Notes: generated by a model not told the origin, from the letters alone. Counted from the first letter of the stretch, positions 1 to 9,840 are shown. The stretch is 64,000 bases of DNA from Cordylochernes scorpioides (GCA_030710605.1 CP092880.1:12193639-12257638); one strand, 5' to 3'. Translations and numbers: made by a program.

Positions 1-689
1 CCCTTGATATAATTAAAGTTAGTCTCTAAGCATTCCTGTATTTTGTTTACATTCTGGTCTAATTTTATCAGTTCAGATACACTATCCTTTATCTGCTTTA
101 TTATTCCTTTCAAGTATCCTATGTCATCTTTATTTATATATTTATTATTTCGTATTTATCTGAAAAATATCTAAATATTTCATCCAAATCAGTTATTAAT
201 CAGCATATCCATGTCATATATTATCATACAGGTTATTTTAACTTTAGTAAAAATATTTACTATTTTTTACAAATGCAAACATGCAAAATAAGTATAATTT
301 TTTTCGAAAATATTGAATAGTGTTACGAGATATAATTTGAGTGTTTTAAAGCATCAATTAATATAAAATATTTTAAAAATAAGAAGAATATAAAATTTAA
401 AGAAAATAATTGTACTTATCTTTAAAAGTGACGAGCGATGCGATGTGCTTCCTTTCGCCTTGGCCGCTAAGTATTGTTATAACTTTTCAATGATTATCAT
501 ATATGTCATAGAAAATGACATTGATTAGCGATAGGCTACTGTTGATGAATTAACAACTTGTTAGTGTGACTTATGGATACCACTGAAGAGATAAAACTAC
601 TAGATTCACCTAACCAACACCACAGACTTCAAATATATATCCTTGGTTTCATGATCTTCAAAGAATTTGGTAGGATGAGATCAAGTGTC

Positions 690-808
690 TTCTTCTATTC
701 TTTCTTATTTCCACCCTGGGTGAAGTAGAATGCGTCTGCCTTTGTCATTAAGACTGGGAGCACTATTCAGTGGCAGGCCGACTTAGCTCCAAAAGAAATG
801 GCCGCCTC
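690..808. repeat. LINE-like fragment (copy A)
   Basis: CTGGGTGAAGTAGAATGCGT, then CTGCCTTTGTCAT, GACTGGGAGCACTA and TTAGCTCCAAAA, shared with 59855-59965. It directly precedes, and appears to have seeded, the 55-bp minisatellite. Confidence 0.6.
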
Positions 809-1195
809 AGATATGGAGAGACCATGTGGCCCACCCTCAGTAGAGGAAGATATTGAAGGAGGGAGATATGGAGAGATCATGTGGCCCACCCTCAGTAGAG
901 GAAGGCATTGAAGGAGGGAGATATGGAGAGACCATGTGGCCCACCCTCAGTAGAGGAAGATATTGAAGGAGGGAGATATGGAGAGACCATGTGGCCCACC
1001 CTCAGTAGAGGAAGGCATAGAAGGAAGGAGATATGGAGAGACCATATGGCCCACCCTCAGTAGAGGAAGACATTGAAGGAGGGAGATATGGAGAGACCAT
1101 ATGGCCCACCCTCAGTAGAGGAAGACATTGAAGGAGGGAGATATGGAGAGACCATATGGCCCACCCTCAGTAGAGGAAGGCATTGAAGAAAGGAA
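809..1195. repeat. 55-bp minisatellite, about 7 copies (left)
   Basis: Unit starts AGATATGGAGAGACCATGTG, includes CCCACCCTCAGTAGAGG and ends GAAGGAGGG. The period of 55 is exact between starts at 809 and 864. The right arm has many more copies. Confidence 0.95.
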
Positions 1196-3390
1196 TTTCA
1201 ATGTAATACAATATTTGGTACATGATGGTGTAAATTGGATTAAAAATAAGATGAACTACCTGTTAAAACAAGTTTATTGAGGGACTCTACATCTTTATAC
1301 AAATGTATTTACACAGATACTTGTAGAAATGATAGATTATAGAAGATAGCAGTGTAATAAATAACCAAGCATGCCGATATGTTATTGTTGCCTCATAGAG
1401 GCTACACATAGTTTTTTTGTTATATGACATGTTAAATGATAGAAATAGATTTGCATATAAAGTTAGGCAGTCGCATATTATTGCATATATCTTTCGATTT
1501 TGGCACATGAGACACAAAAGAAGTAGCAATAGTATATATACAGCATTTGTTCTTTCATGCAGAAATTGGGAGCAGTAAAATTTTTGTTCTAATATTTTTG
1601 ATAGAAATTTAACAATTTTTTTAATATAGATAGAGAGCTCTAATTTGCGAAGATTTGGCAATATTTGTTTGAATTCATTAAAAATTTTTAGTATATAGCC
1701 GTTTTAAATTTAAAATTTTAAGTACATCAAACACGTTTATTTAACTGTATTTACTAAAAGCATATCATATTTTAAAACAATAAATAATTAATTATAAAAT
1801 GTGGAATATTTATAATTTAAAGAAAAATGATTTATTTTATAAATAAAGATATTCAAAAATTAAGAAAATTTCAAATATGAATATGTCGACCCAGATTTAC
1901 AAAAATGGCTGTAAACCTTTGATTAGTAAAAATATATAAATAATTAAATAAAATTCAAAAATATATGAATTAAAATTTTAAATGAGATATCACACAAAAA
2001 TATAATTTAATAGAACATTAAAAATTCTAAGTTAATATATAAATTATTACTTATATATATATATTCTTTATTATCTTTTCAGTTAGAAATATTTTTATTT
2101 AAAATATTCATATATTTCAATTAGAATGTTAATATAAAAATCTGTCATATTTTTGCATAGATAATTTTATCATATAAAGTTATGTTTTATATATTAAGGG
2201 AAGCATAAGATTTTTCAATTATAATATATATTAATAAAGATATTTTAGCTTAATAACAAATTGCATAATCATAAAAATAAAAGCTTTATATTTACAAATT
2301 ACTTTCTATTTTGGCTACAATATAATATATGGTGATAGAATTTTGTATTTTTTTAACTAATCGTTTTATTATACACATATATCGATACTTTTACGCATTT
2401 AAAATAAAATATTTCTTATGAAAACTCTTCAATTGTATTTAATTCTATAATATTCTTTTTTTTAATATTTATTCATATAACGTGATCATATTATATATTG
2501 ATATGGAAAAAGTACAATATTTATCACGAATAATTATGTACTAATATATTTGAGGTATAGGTATTTCTGCATGAAAGATATTCTACAAAGATTGAGATAC
2601 TTTTAGTATAGATTTATATACACTCTTGTTTATATAAAAATACATCAATTATATAACAAATTATATGAAAGTATTAGAAAGGTGTAAAAATTCGTATAAA
2701 TATGTATTTAAACCGATATCATATATAATATATGGTTATTATATAAAATAATCTTCCCTTATTAAGCGATTTTCCAAAAAAAAAAAATTGTTGAGCAAAC
2801 ACGAATACAAACCAATTTCCTTTTCACATCCTTATTCTCTTATGGACGATATATTTACAATATTGAAGCAGAGAATGTTGTGTTTGCTATGTAGAAATCC
2901 TGAGCCTTTATATTGTCGTTGCCTGTAACACAAAAATATATTTATTTATTTTTAAAATTTTCAAGAACAAATATCTATTAGATTCCTTAAAGTGTGAGTG
3001 GGTTCCGTAGAAAGTTTTGAAAAAAAAAAAAAACTTTGATATTTTTTATTCGAATCAGTATTAAACTATTTCAGAAAAATTCGCGAATTTAATGCTTAGA
3101 GACTGCTACAATTATATTGGCTTAATTAGGACATTAAAACGGCAATCAAATTGGAAATATTTTACAGAGATTCTTAATACTCTCTATGAATATTAAAGCA
3201 TTTAAAACAATAAGCATTGCTTTTCTCAAAACACAACAATATGAAGAGTTGCTACACTTAAATGAAGAAACATAGTGTACCCCTGTGTTAGAAATTAAGT
3301 GAAATAAATATATAAATAAGATAATTTTGACTATTGACCAACTCTATGGTTTGGCTCATCATAATGTGTAATAGCGATGTTGTTCGTTTT
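1196..3390. other. AT-rich intergenic or intronic sequence, no gene seen (left)
   Basis: More than 75 percent A+T by eye. The 124-codon minus frame at 1287-1661 is broken in the right arm and has no recognisable motif. The mirror is 42404-44340. Confidence 0.7.
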
Positions 3391-3397
3391 AGAAATA

Positions 3398-3417
3398 GGG
3401 GGGGGGGGGGGGGGGGG
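3398..3417. repeat. Poly-G tract of 20
   Basis: 20 consecutive G. The right-arm equivalent (about 42136-42142) has 7. Confidence 0.9.
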
Positions 3418-3603
3418 AATCCAGATTTGTGCAGTATTTAAAAACAGAATCAAGATAAAGCAATCTTTTTTTTTTTCTGTTTTCTAAAATAGTTAGCGCA
3501 AGATTTATTATATTGAAATTGTTACAAAATTAGTAATCCCTTCTTGGTTACTTTAATTTGTTTAGTGGATTAGAGCTTTTTCTGTATTTAAGCATATAAA
3601 AAA

Positions 3604-3945
3604 ATTGTAGCAAAGTATTTATTATTTTATTAATGGATTATTATTTTTTATTGTTTATATTTTGCTACTCTGTAAGTTTCTCTCATTGCTTATCTTTTGT
3701 TTATCATTCATAGTTTGTTTTTGCCTTAAATAAATTGCTGTGTCATCCTGAAGTTAAGAGCTCATCGCTCAACAGCTGCTCTCCTGCAAGGTCCGGGGGG
3801 ACCACCTCTACTCCACCAACTCGCCATGTGTAAATAGCCAGGACAAGGTGACTCGCGAGCTGTGCTCGAATGTAACACCTGTAAATTGAGACGAAATAAA
3901 TAAATAAAAAGTTTGTCTTTCCTAATTTTCCACTTGGCAATATTA
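3604..3945. repeat. LTR-like repeat with internal insertion (left)
   Basis: TGTAGCAAAGTATTTATT to CCACTTGGCA, related to 62511-62692 and 61567-61732. Compared with those, a 154-bp block (3755-3908) with an A-rich tail (AAATAAATAAATAAAA) is inserted between AAGT duplications, like a SINE or LINE tail. The right-arm copy is 41139-41955. Confidence 0.55.
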
Positions 3946-4103
3946 TATATATATAGAAATATTACAATCAAAGAGTTTCTATTTTTCGTTGCAAATCGAA
4001 AGCAGGATGGCCATTCAAACTAAAGAATTTTATGAAGGATAACCGGCTATTCAATAACTACAGAGAGATTTATTATAAATATTGCTACGTAGAAAGAAAA
4101 GCA

Positions 4104-4483
4104 CATTCCAGAATGGAGAATGTTTTAGAACGTTCAAGAAAATGTAGAAAAATTGGAGAACAACTGATTGGCCAATCTAAAGCAATTGCGCAATCGCTTT
4201 GTGCTGGCGGCTTTCTGATTGGCTGACCAACCATGACCGTTCTGTAAAGTTCTACTCCGGGATATATAGGGATGAGTAACTCATGCCGGGGAAAAAAAGA
4301 TAAGAAGTAAAGTAGAAGAACGAAGCTACGTGGTGCACATTAAGCAAACGCTGCTGTCTCAAGAGGTCGGACTGCTGCTTACCGCCGACCCCGGTGTACT
4401 TCCTGGAAGATTCTAGAAGGTTCTACAAACTTCTGTCTCCTTTTCTGCTCCTGATTTTCTTCACTGTGCTGCAGTTGGTAAGT
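4104..4483 (+). promoter_or_regulatory. Heat-shock-type promoter and 5' leader candidate (left)
   Basis: Heat-shock element arrays TTCCAGAATGG (4106-4116) and AGAATGTTTTAGAACGTTC then AAGAA (4117-4140); CCAAT boxes ATTGGCCAAT (4167-4176) and ATTGG (4218-4222); TATATAG at 4263-4269; a second alternating heat-shock element GAAGATTCTAGAAGGTTC (4406-4423); a splice donor GTAAGT at 4478. AATAAA follows at 4557. The order HSE, CCAAT, TATA, leader is promoter-like. It may be the U3 region of a retroelement or the start of a stress-induced transcript. The frame 4032-4226 overlaps the HSEs and is probably not coding. Confidence 0.5.
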
Positions 4484-4987
4484 TTGTAACTGCTTTTTTC
4501 TTTATTGTTGTTTTATTTTTTGCACTCTTCTGTAATTATTTTATCGATTAGGCTTAAATAAAGTCCTAAAGATCCTTTGTACCCACGGAAGTTATTCTTT
4601 ATCAATCAACAACGAAACAATATGAAACTCTCCAAACCTATGAAATGATTGTTATAATAATGGTATATATCTATATTTTTTTAATTAAAAAGGCATATAT
4701 TGGATCAAAATATCATTTATTTCACCTTAGCTTCCAACTGTTGAAAGAAAGTCGAAGCCGTTTTTTTAAAACGATGTATATACATATATAATATAAATTG
4801 TGTAAATAGCAATGTTATTGTTTAAAAGGAATATTATATTTTACTATTTATATGCGCTTAATGTTAACTTTCAATTGTAAATATACATCTAGATGAAATT
4901 TGTGTAGTACTTTGGTGGAGCTCAAATCTTTTAAATATTTTAATTATCTTTGAATAAAATAAGTTAACATATACTAGCAATGTTCAA

Positions 4988-5358
4988 ATCTAAAAGCTTG
5001 AGGGATTAGTTTCTTTTGCAAATAAATTTATTTCGAGCTTTCGGGCAACGCCCTTCTACAGGAAAATTAAAAATAAAGTAAATTAAATTATATTACACTG
5101 AGATTAAGCGAGGCAAATGTGTAACAAACTTTATAAAATAAATATCAGAAACAAACACACGTGAGACTACTCGTGCGTCAGATATTCTGATATTTATTTT
5201 CTATAGTTTGTTATACATTTGCCTCGCTTAATCTCAGTGTAATATAATTTAATTTACTTTATTTTTAATTTTCCTGTAGAAGGGCGTTGCCCGAGAGAAA
5301 GCTCGAAATAAATTTATTTGCAAAAGAAACTCATCCCTCAAGCTTTTAGATTTGAATA
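4988..5358. repeat. Foldback element, present in both arms (left copy)
   Basis: Inverted arms of about 170 bp meet near 5170. Each has CTGTAGAAGGGCGTTGCCCG, followed by AAAGCTCG in the first arm (minus strand, 5033-5062); the second arm (5275-5307) has a 4-base insertion at that point. It ends in TCTAAAAGCTT on both sides. Flanks ATACTAGCAATGTT and ATACTAGTAATATT look like an old target-site duplication. The right-arm equivalent is 39066-39878. Confidence 0.7.
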
Positions 5359-5477
5359 TTCTATTAAGGGATTAGCCTATTAAATATACTAGTAATATTT
5401 GAATAAATAAAAAATAAAACAACTTCCTGCTATTCTTATGGAAAACTATTGGAAAGGGTTATCATTGATTAGAGTTT

Positions 5478-5775
5478 ACTTAGCCAGTAGTTTTGTAAAC
5501 TTACTCTGGTAAATCTCATTCCTACGACCCGGGTTCGATTCCCGCATTGGGCACTTTTTTCTGTTTAAAAAAAAATGCTCCAATGACCCCGATTCTTGCA
5601 AAATCCTAACCCCACCAGTGAGTGGAAAGTAACCAAAAAGGGATCTGACTCATTTGTAAATGCAAAAGTCGAACTGCTTTTCACGTGTGTAGACATGTGG
5701 TGCACTTACAGTAAAAGCTGTCGCTTAACTTCTACCATTCCTTGATTATCATGGTCTGTAGCAAGTGTAGTAGAG
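5478..5775 (+). mobile_element. tRNA-derived SINE (left, copy 1)
   Basis: A-box-like TTAGCCAGTAG at about 5478, perfect B box GGTTCGATTCC at 5532-5542, then a non-tRNA body (GTAGACATGTGGTGCACTTA) ending around ATTATCATGG and GCAAGTGTAG. Copies: 16925-17215, 28505-28770 and 38651-38905. The body is shared, the heads differ. No A-rich tail remains. Confidence 0.65.
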
Positions 5776-5928
5776 ATGAAAAAATCTCATTCCTCATTTT
5801 TAATACACTTTAAATGCATTTACTTACGAAAATCTTTAACTAAGAAATTATGGAAAAGTTCACCGCTCTCTGATTGGTCAAGTCTTCTCGAATATATATT
5901 ATATTTTTATTCATTATGGTTAAAAATA

Positions 5929-6219
5929 CTAAGATCAAAAAACTTGCGCATAAAATTAAATTCAAAAGACAAAAACCTCTCGCAATCAGTATCTTTTATT
6001 ATTACAAATAACGGACGCTAGCTTTCGAACAATTAGTTCTTCAACGGGCGTTTTTACAAAACGAAATCAGATTCTTATCATTGGACATCATTGGACACAT
6101 AAGAATCTGATTTCGTTTTGTAAAAACGCCCGTTGAAGAACTAATTGTTCGAAAGCTAGCGTCCGTTATTTGTAATAATAAAAGATACTGATTGCGAGAG
6201 GTTTTGTCTTTTGAATTTA
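5929..6219. mobile_element. Foldback insertion with hammerhead-like stem-loops, left arm only
   Basis: A 291-bp insertion between two copies of ATGGTTAAAAATA (5916-5928 and 6220-6232). The right arm has the empty site with one copy near 38500. It is an almost perfect palindrome: arms 5955-6078 and 6099-6221 around a 20-bp spacer. Each arm holds the motif TTGAAGAAC...GTTCGAAAGCTAG (6018-6046 minus, 6132-6160 plus). The 13-bp target-site duplication points to target-primed reverse transcription and not a cut-and-paste transposase. Confidence 0.8.
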
Positions 6220-6390
6220 ATGGTTAAAAATAGCGTTTATTAATTCTTTTTTAATCTTACAGATGGCGCTGTGAAGTTACCTACTTATATTAGAGCTGTG
6301 TCACGGCCATATCAGCCAGTCGCTGGGACTTGATCCAATGGACGTCTGGGAGACTAGAGAGCTGGGGCCGAGGTGGAAGCGGACACTCTG

Positions 6391-6687
6391 TGACAAACAA
6401 TGGACACAGGTCAGCGTATGTGACAAACATTGGACACAGGTCAGCGTATGTGACAAACATTGGACACAGGTCAGCGTATGTGACGAACATTGGACACAGG
6501 TCAGCGTATGTGACAAACATTGGACACAGGTCAGCGTATGTGACAAACATTGGACACAGGTCAGCGTATGTGACAAACATTGGACACAGGTCAGCGTATG
6601 TGACGAACATTGGACAAATGTCAGCGTATGTGACAAACATTGGACACAGGTCAGCGTATGTGACAACATTGGACACAGGTCAGCGTA
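6391..6687. repeat. 30-bp minisatellite, 10 copies (left)
   Basis: Exact 30-bp unit (TGACAAACATTGGACACAGG, TCAGCGTATG). Open frames on both strands arise because 30 is a multiple of 3. Confidence 0.95.
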
Positions 6688-7162
6688 CACCTATGTCACG
6701 AGTCATAAAAAAAAATAGAACTTATCATCATCACAAAATAAAAAAAGATAAAAGAAGAAAAACAACAAAGAAATGAAACAACGGAAAGAAGGACTTTTGG
6801 TTATTTAAAAAAATATGATTTTTTAAAAAAATATATAGATTTAGAAATTTTCATTTTTTCGTTTATCATTACTCTTCACAATTCATTCTTTCATACTTTG
6901 TCCCTAAGGTTAGAAATAATCGTTATTTCTCCTTAAAATAAATTTCGAATTTTCGTCCAAAAGAAACACATGCGGGATAATTCGTTCAACATATAGATAA
7001 TTGCTTGTAAAAAAAAGTTATATTCTTGTGTTATAATAAGCTGTATTCAAATAAAAATATGCTTATTTAAATAGGTAAGTAAGTTTTGATATTTTAAATT
7101 CATAGACAATCGAAATTTTGGTAAAATAATACTATGAAAAAATATTAAATACATAACAATCT

Positions 7163-7573
7163 TAAACGAAAAAACATGGTGAAGGAAGACGAGTTTCTTT
7201 TATTGATGCATAGGTACAAGCTTTCGGGTAAAAACCCTTCAACAGGCGAGAAATGAAGCGCGACTTATAAGAACTATGGTACAAATGGTAGGACGGAATA
7301 TATATATATATATATAAGGAAAGTTTTTAAACTATTTATATTAATATTAACGGAAGACCGATTTTTGAGAAAAGTAAATATTAAATCTGCAGTCTGAAAC
7401 CACGAGACGGCGCATGGCTAGAGCTATTGAAATAAACCTGTGGGAGGTTTAAATGAAGGACAGGAGAGGATGTTTTTACCCGAAAGCTTGCACCTATGCA
7501 TCAATAAAAGAAACTCGTGTTCCTTCACCATGTTTTTTCGTTTAATTTCAAATCAGGAAGAATTCTTTATCTA
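7163..7573. mobile_element. Foldback insertion with hammerhead-like stem-loops, left arm only
   Basis: A 411-bp insertion flanked by TACATAACAATCT (7150-7162 and 7574-7586), with a single-copy empty site in the right arm near 37540. Inverted arms of about 75 bp (7163-7235 and 7470-7544) surround a unique loop. Motif on the minus strand at 7210-7243: CTGTTGAAGGG, loop, CCCGAAAGCTTG. The inverted copy at 7473-7492 keeps CCCGAAAGCTTG. No ORF. Confidence 0.8.
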
Positions 7574-7967
7574 TACATAACAATCTATTAAACTGGAGAA
7601 ACCTATAGAAGGGTTATTCTCCTGATGAACAAGGCCAAACATTTATCCATAGCAGTAAGAACAATAAAAACTTGCTTTATTTGAAAAACCCTAAAATTTG
7701 TTTTCATCCTTTACTATTGTGACATCGTAATTAGAACTTAAATTGATTTCATACCACTTCTAATTATTTGATTATCAATGTTAAACACAACAAATGTTTC
7801 TGTGAAAAATAAGACATGTCGGCCACACAGTTAAAAACTCGAACTTACCGATGTGTCTATTTTTCACAGAAATATGAATGCCGACCAGACAACAAATGTT
7901 ATTCTTCTGGGGATATGTTAGGTATATTTTCTATGATATTCATAATGGAATTCAAGTTCAGAGTATA

Positions 7968-8546
7968 TACACCTATCCCCCGATTTACACGGTACTTTTT
8001 TTACACGTTTTCGCTTTTACACGGTTTTCCAAATAAGTTTTTTTGTTTGTTTTTATCGCACTATATTATTATTTATTTAAGTAACCCAGGTTCCTGGAGC
8101 GCACAGAAGTCGCCAACTACCCGGGATGTCCTTCTGAACTAAGTCTTCTTGGATTTATATACAATGCCAGTGGAAGTCCAATTAATGAGGTGTCGCCAGG
8201 CAGATTTCTTTCTTGGGAGATTTTCTAGGGATGCTGGAAATATGTTGGTGATACCTAGGAGAGTGGCTGTCTGGAATCTTTGGTATTGGAAGGTTGGGCA
8301 AGTGAAGAGGAGGTGGTCTACGGTTTGGTCTTCATCTTGGCAGTGGGGGAAAATTGCTATACTAAATGCTACTGTGATTGAACACATGCTCTGTGTACAC
8401 ATCTCACAAGGAATCCCGAGCTTATGTGCTGACTACATATTTTAACCTGTCAATGCATTTTATTTTTTATTTCTGTGTATACCTATCCCCCGATTTACAC
8501 GTTTTTCTCAGGAACGTATCTACCGTGTAAATCGGGGGATAGGTGT
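7968..8546. mobile_element. MITE with CCCCCGATTTACACG ends (left, LINE inside)
   Basis: Terminal inverted repeats CACCTATCCCCCGATTTACA and the reverse complement, flanked by TA. A third, internal inverted unit forms a hairpin near 8478-8546. Two other copies occur (24201-24486, 35590-35870). Without the LINE insertion (8066-8356) it is about 285 bp. No ORF of its own. Confidence 0.8.
8066..8356 (-). mobile_element. 5'-truncated LINE insertion, left arm only
   Basis: 291 bp flanked by CTATA (8061-8065 and 8357-8361). On the minus strand it ends in an A-rich tail (AAATAAATAATAA). The minus frame 8142-8356 reads FPHCQDEDQTVDHLLFTCP, the Cys/His block found after the reverse transcriptase or RNase H of jockey/R1/I-type LINEs. 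The right arm and the 24201 MITE copy show the uninterrupted sequence. Confidence 0.85.
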
Positions 8547-8552
8547 ATTTCA

Positions 8553-8992
8553 ATAAGTATGTCATTCACAGAATACTTACCGCCATTTTGGAGGGAATTA
8601 GATGATTTTGGCAGAGATTTGGCAGGAGAATAAGTTTTACCTGCAACAACAACAATAAATAGTACAATATGAAAAATAGTACAAATGTAATATTGTACTG
8701 AGATAAGGTGCATAATTTAAGAAAAAGGCTTCTCCTTATCGTACAACTGAAAGTTGCTTGATGGCTTGCGCCATCTATCGGAATAAATATCAACTATTCT
8801 CGTTGATTTTTAATTATTCCAGAATTGGCCAAATACCCATTCTTGATTAATCAAGAAAAGCTAACCACGGACGCGTTTCGGGCTGTTGGCCCTCATCAGC
8901 GTGGTGCAAGTACAGTATTGACATTAAAATAAAAAAGGCATCTCGTGACCACGCTCAGATGAGCTCTTTAGACGTCAGAGCACCATCTAGTG
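8553..8992 (-). repeat. Retrozyme-like repeat carrying the hammerhead (left)
   Basis: AT-rich dispersed repeat that includes the ribozyme and a body with AGATGGCGCAAGCCATC and TTTCAGTTGTACGATAAGG. Copies occur at 35140-35580, 47755-47990 and 61862-62340, with related pieces at 9440-9720, 34440-34720 and 48285-48410. No protein-coding capacity is seen; the recurring short frame MIFIPIDGASHQ is a by-product of the repeat. It is split from its other half by the hAT element at 8993-9431. Confidence 0.6.
8864..8905 (-). ncRNA. Type I hammerhead ribozyme, complete core
   Basis: Read on the minus strand: stem I 5' strand ACCACG, core CUGAUGA, stem II GGGC with loop CAACA and GCCC, core GAA, minimal stem III ACGCGU, cleavage base C, stem I 3' strand CGUGGU. 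Stem I gives 6 pairs and stem II 4 pairs, and every conserved core base is present. Predicted cleavage is 3' of the C at 8870. The palindromic loopless stem III (ACGCGU) is the kind described for hammerheads of Penelope-like elements and retrozymes that act best as dimers. It lies inside a dispersed AT-rich repeat also seen at 35140-35440 and 47755-47980. Confidence 0.85.
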
Positions 8993-9431
8993 CAGCCCTG
9001 GCCAACCTAAATGACGCCACGGGCCGCACGGAATCGTAAACAAGGTCTAAAAACTTTAACTATATCAAAATTTTAACTTTAAAATGTATTTTAAAAAAAT
9101 TCTTAATACTTCCTTGATGCTTAATGTTTTTATTTATTATATTTCGGCTGCTTTTTTAAAATAAAAATAATAATAACAATTTAAAATAAATAAAAAAAAA
9201 CATTTCTCTATTAATAACAATTATTCCTAACTTTTTTCTTCCTTTTTATGGAATCAAATATGTATTTAAAAAATTGTGGGACATATTTTAAATAAAAAAA
9301 TTATTATAATTATTTCAATATATTTTCTGTTTTTGATTATACAGACGAGAAATGAAAGTTAAAAAAGAAATATAAAGTTAAATGGCGAGCCGCAACATTT
9401 TTTACGGCGGGCCGCGGGTTGGCCAGGCCTG
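8993..9431. mobile_element. Non-autonomous hAT element (left)
   Basis: 439 bp with terminal inverted repeats CAGCCCTGGCCAACC and GGTTGGCCAGGCCTG and an exact 8-bp duplication ATCTAGTG (8985-8992 and 9432-9439). Those ends and the 8-bp duplication are diagnostic of hAT. The interior is AT-rich without an ORF. Present in both arms, so it predates their separation. Confidence 0.9.
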
Positions 9432-9550
9432 ATCTAGTGGAACAAAAATCAACTGAACGTTGATTTAGCCTGTGAAACTGTACTGGTATCAGGATGATAA
9501 ATTAAGAAAAAGATATCTCCTGATTCTGTAAAAGGCATTGGTAATGCAGC

Positions 9551-9592
9551 TTGTTGAAGACGGTTATTTTCCGAAAGCTTGCCAAGCTTATA
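9551..9592 (+). ncRNA. Hammerhead-like stem-loop, isolated
   Basis: TTGTTGAAGACGG, loop TTATTTT, CCGAAAGCTTG, followed downstream by AATAAAG. It shares the family layout (UGNNGAN-stem-GAAAGCU) but departs from the hammerhead consensus at A6 and by the extra base. The right-arm twin on the minus strand is at about 34568-34610, with a small indel. Confidence 0.4.
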
Positions 9593-9678
9593 TATCTTCA
9601 ATAAAGAAATTCGTCGCTTTTTACATTTGATCTTTTCTTATAAATTAAATTTGATGATGGATCGCGCCATCTGTCAAA

Positions 9679-9840
9679 TTAAATATCAACTAATCGTTGA
9701 TTTTTTAAATTATTATTATTGCTAGACCGTGACGGCGGGCGGCTGGCTTCGGCAACACTGGAGCTGACGTCACTTCCTGTTGATGTAACCTGCAAGCGGC
9801 GTCGCCACGCTGACTTATTCTCTTTCTCCATGTTTACCAT
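9679..9840 (-). CDS. Small conserved GC-rich ORF or first exon (left copy)
   Basis: The frame begins MVNMEKENKSAWRRRLQ and continues VTSTGSDVSSSVAEASRPPS before running into repeat sequence. The stretch 9722-9840 is strikingly GC-rich for this locus and nearly identical to the right-arm copy at 34315-34464, although the frame ends differ. A perfect CRE (TGACGTCA, 9766-9773) next to an ETS-like CTTCCTG lies inside it. A donor-like CAG|GTTACA follows RRRLQ. It could be a short first exon, a promoter/CpG patch, or chance. Confidence 0.3.
   Translation of the reverse strand: MVNMEKENKSAWRRRLQVTSTGSDVSSSVAEASRPPSRSSNNNNLKNQRLVDI

Noticed and set aside
1287..1661. 124-codon minus-strand ORF with hydrophobic stretch
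   Set aside because: The right-arm twin (44007-44249) is shortened, the composition is AT-driven, and there is no recognisable family.
4032..4226. 64-codon ORF beginning MKDNRLFNNYREIYYKYCYV
   Set aside because: Overlaps the heat-shock element cluster and CCAAT boxes, and the extended right-arm frame (40606-41007) exists only because of the solo LTR insertion. Regulatory DNA is the better reading.
6290..6776. Four overlapping ORFs with 10-residue peptide repeats on both strands
   Set aside because: Produced by the 30-bp minisatellite, whose unit is a multiple of three. All frames stay open without coding evidence, and the right arm has indels that break them.
8566..8793. Recurring MIFIPIDGASHQ frame (also at 35337, 47913, 61728)
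   Set aside because: It recurs because the retrozyme-like repeat recurs. Frames diverge immediately after the shared DNA.
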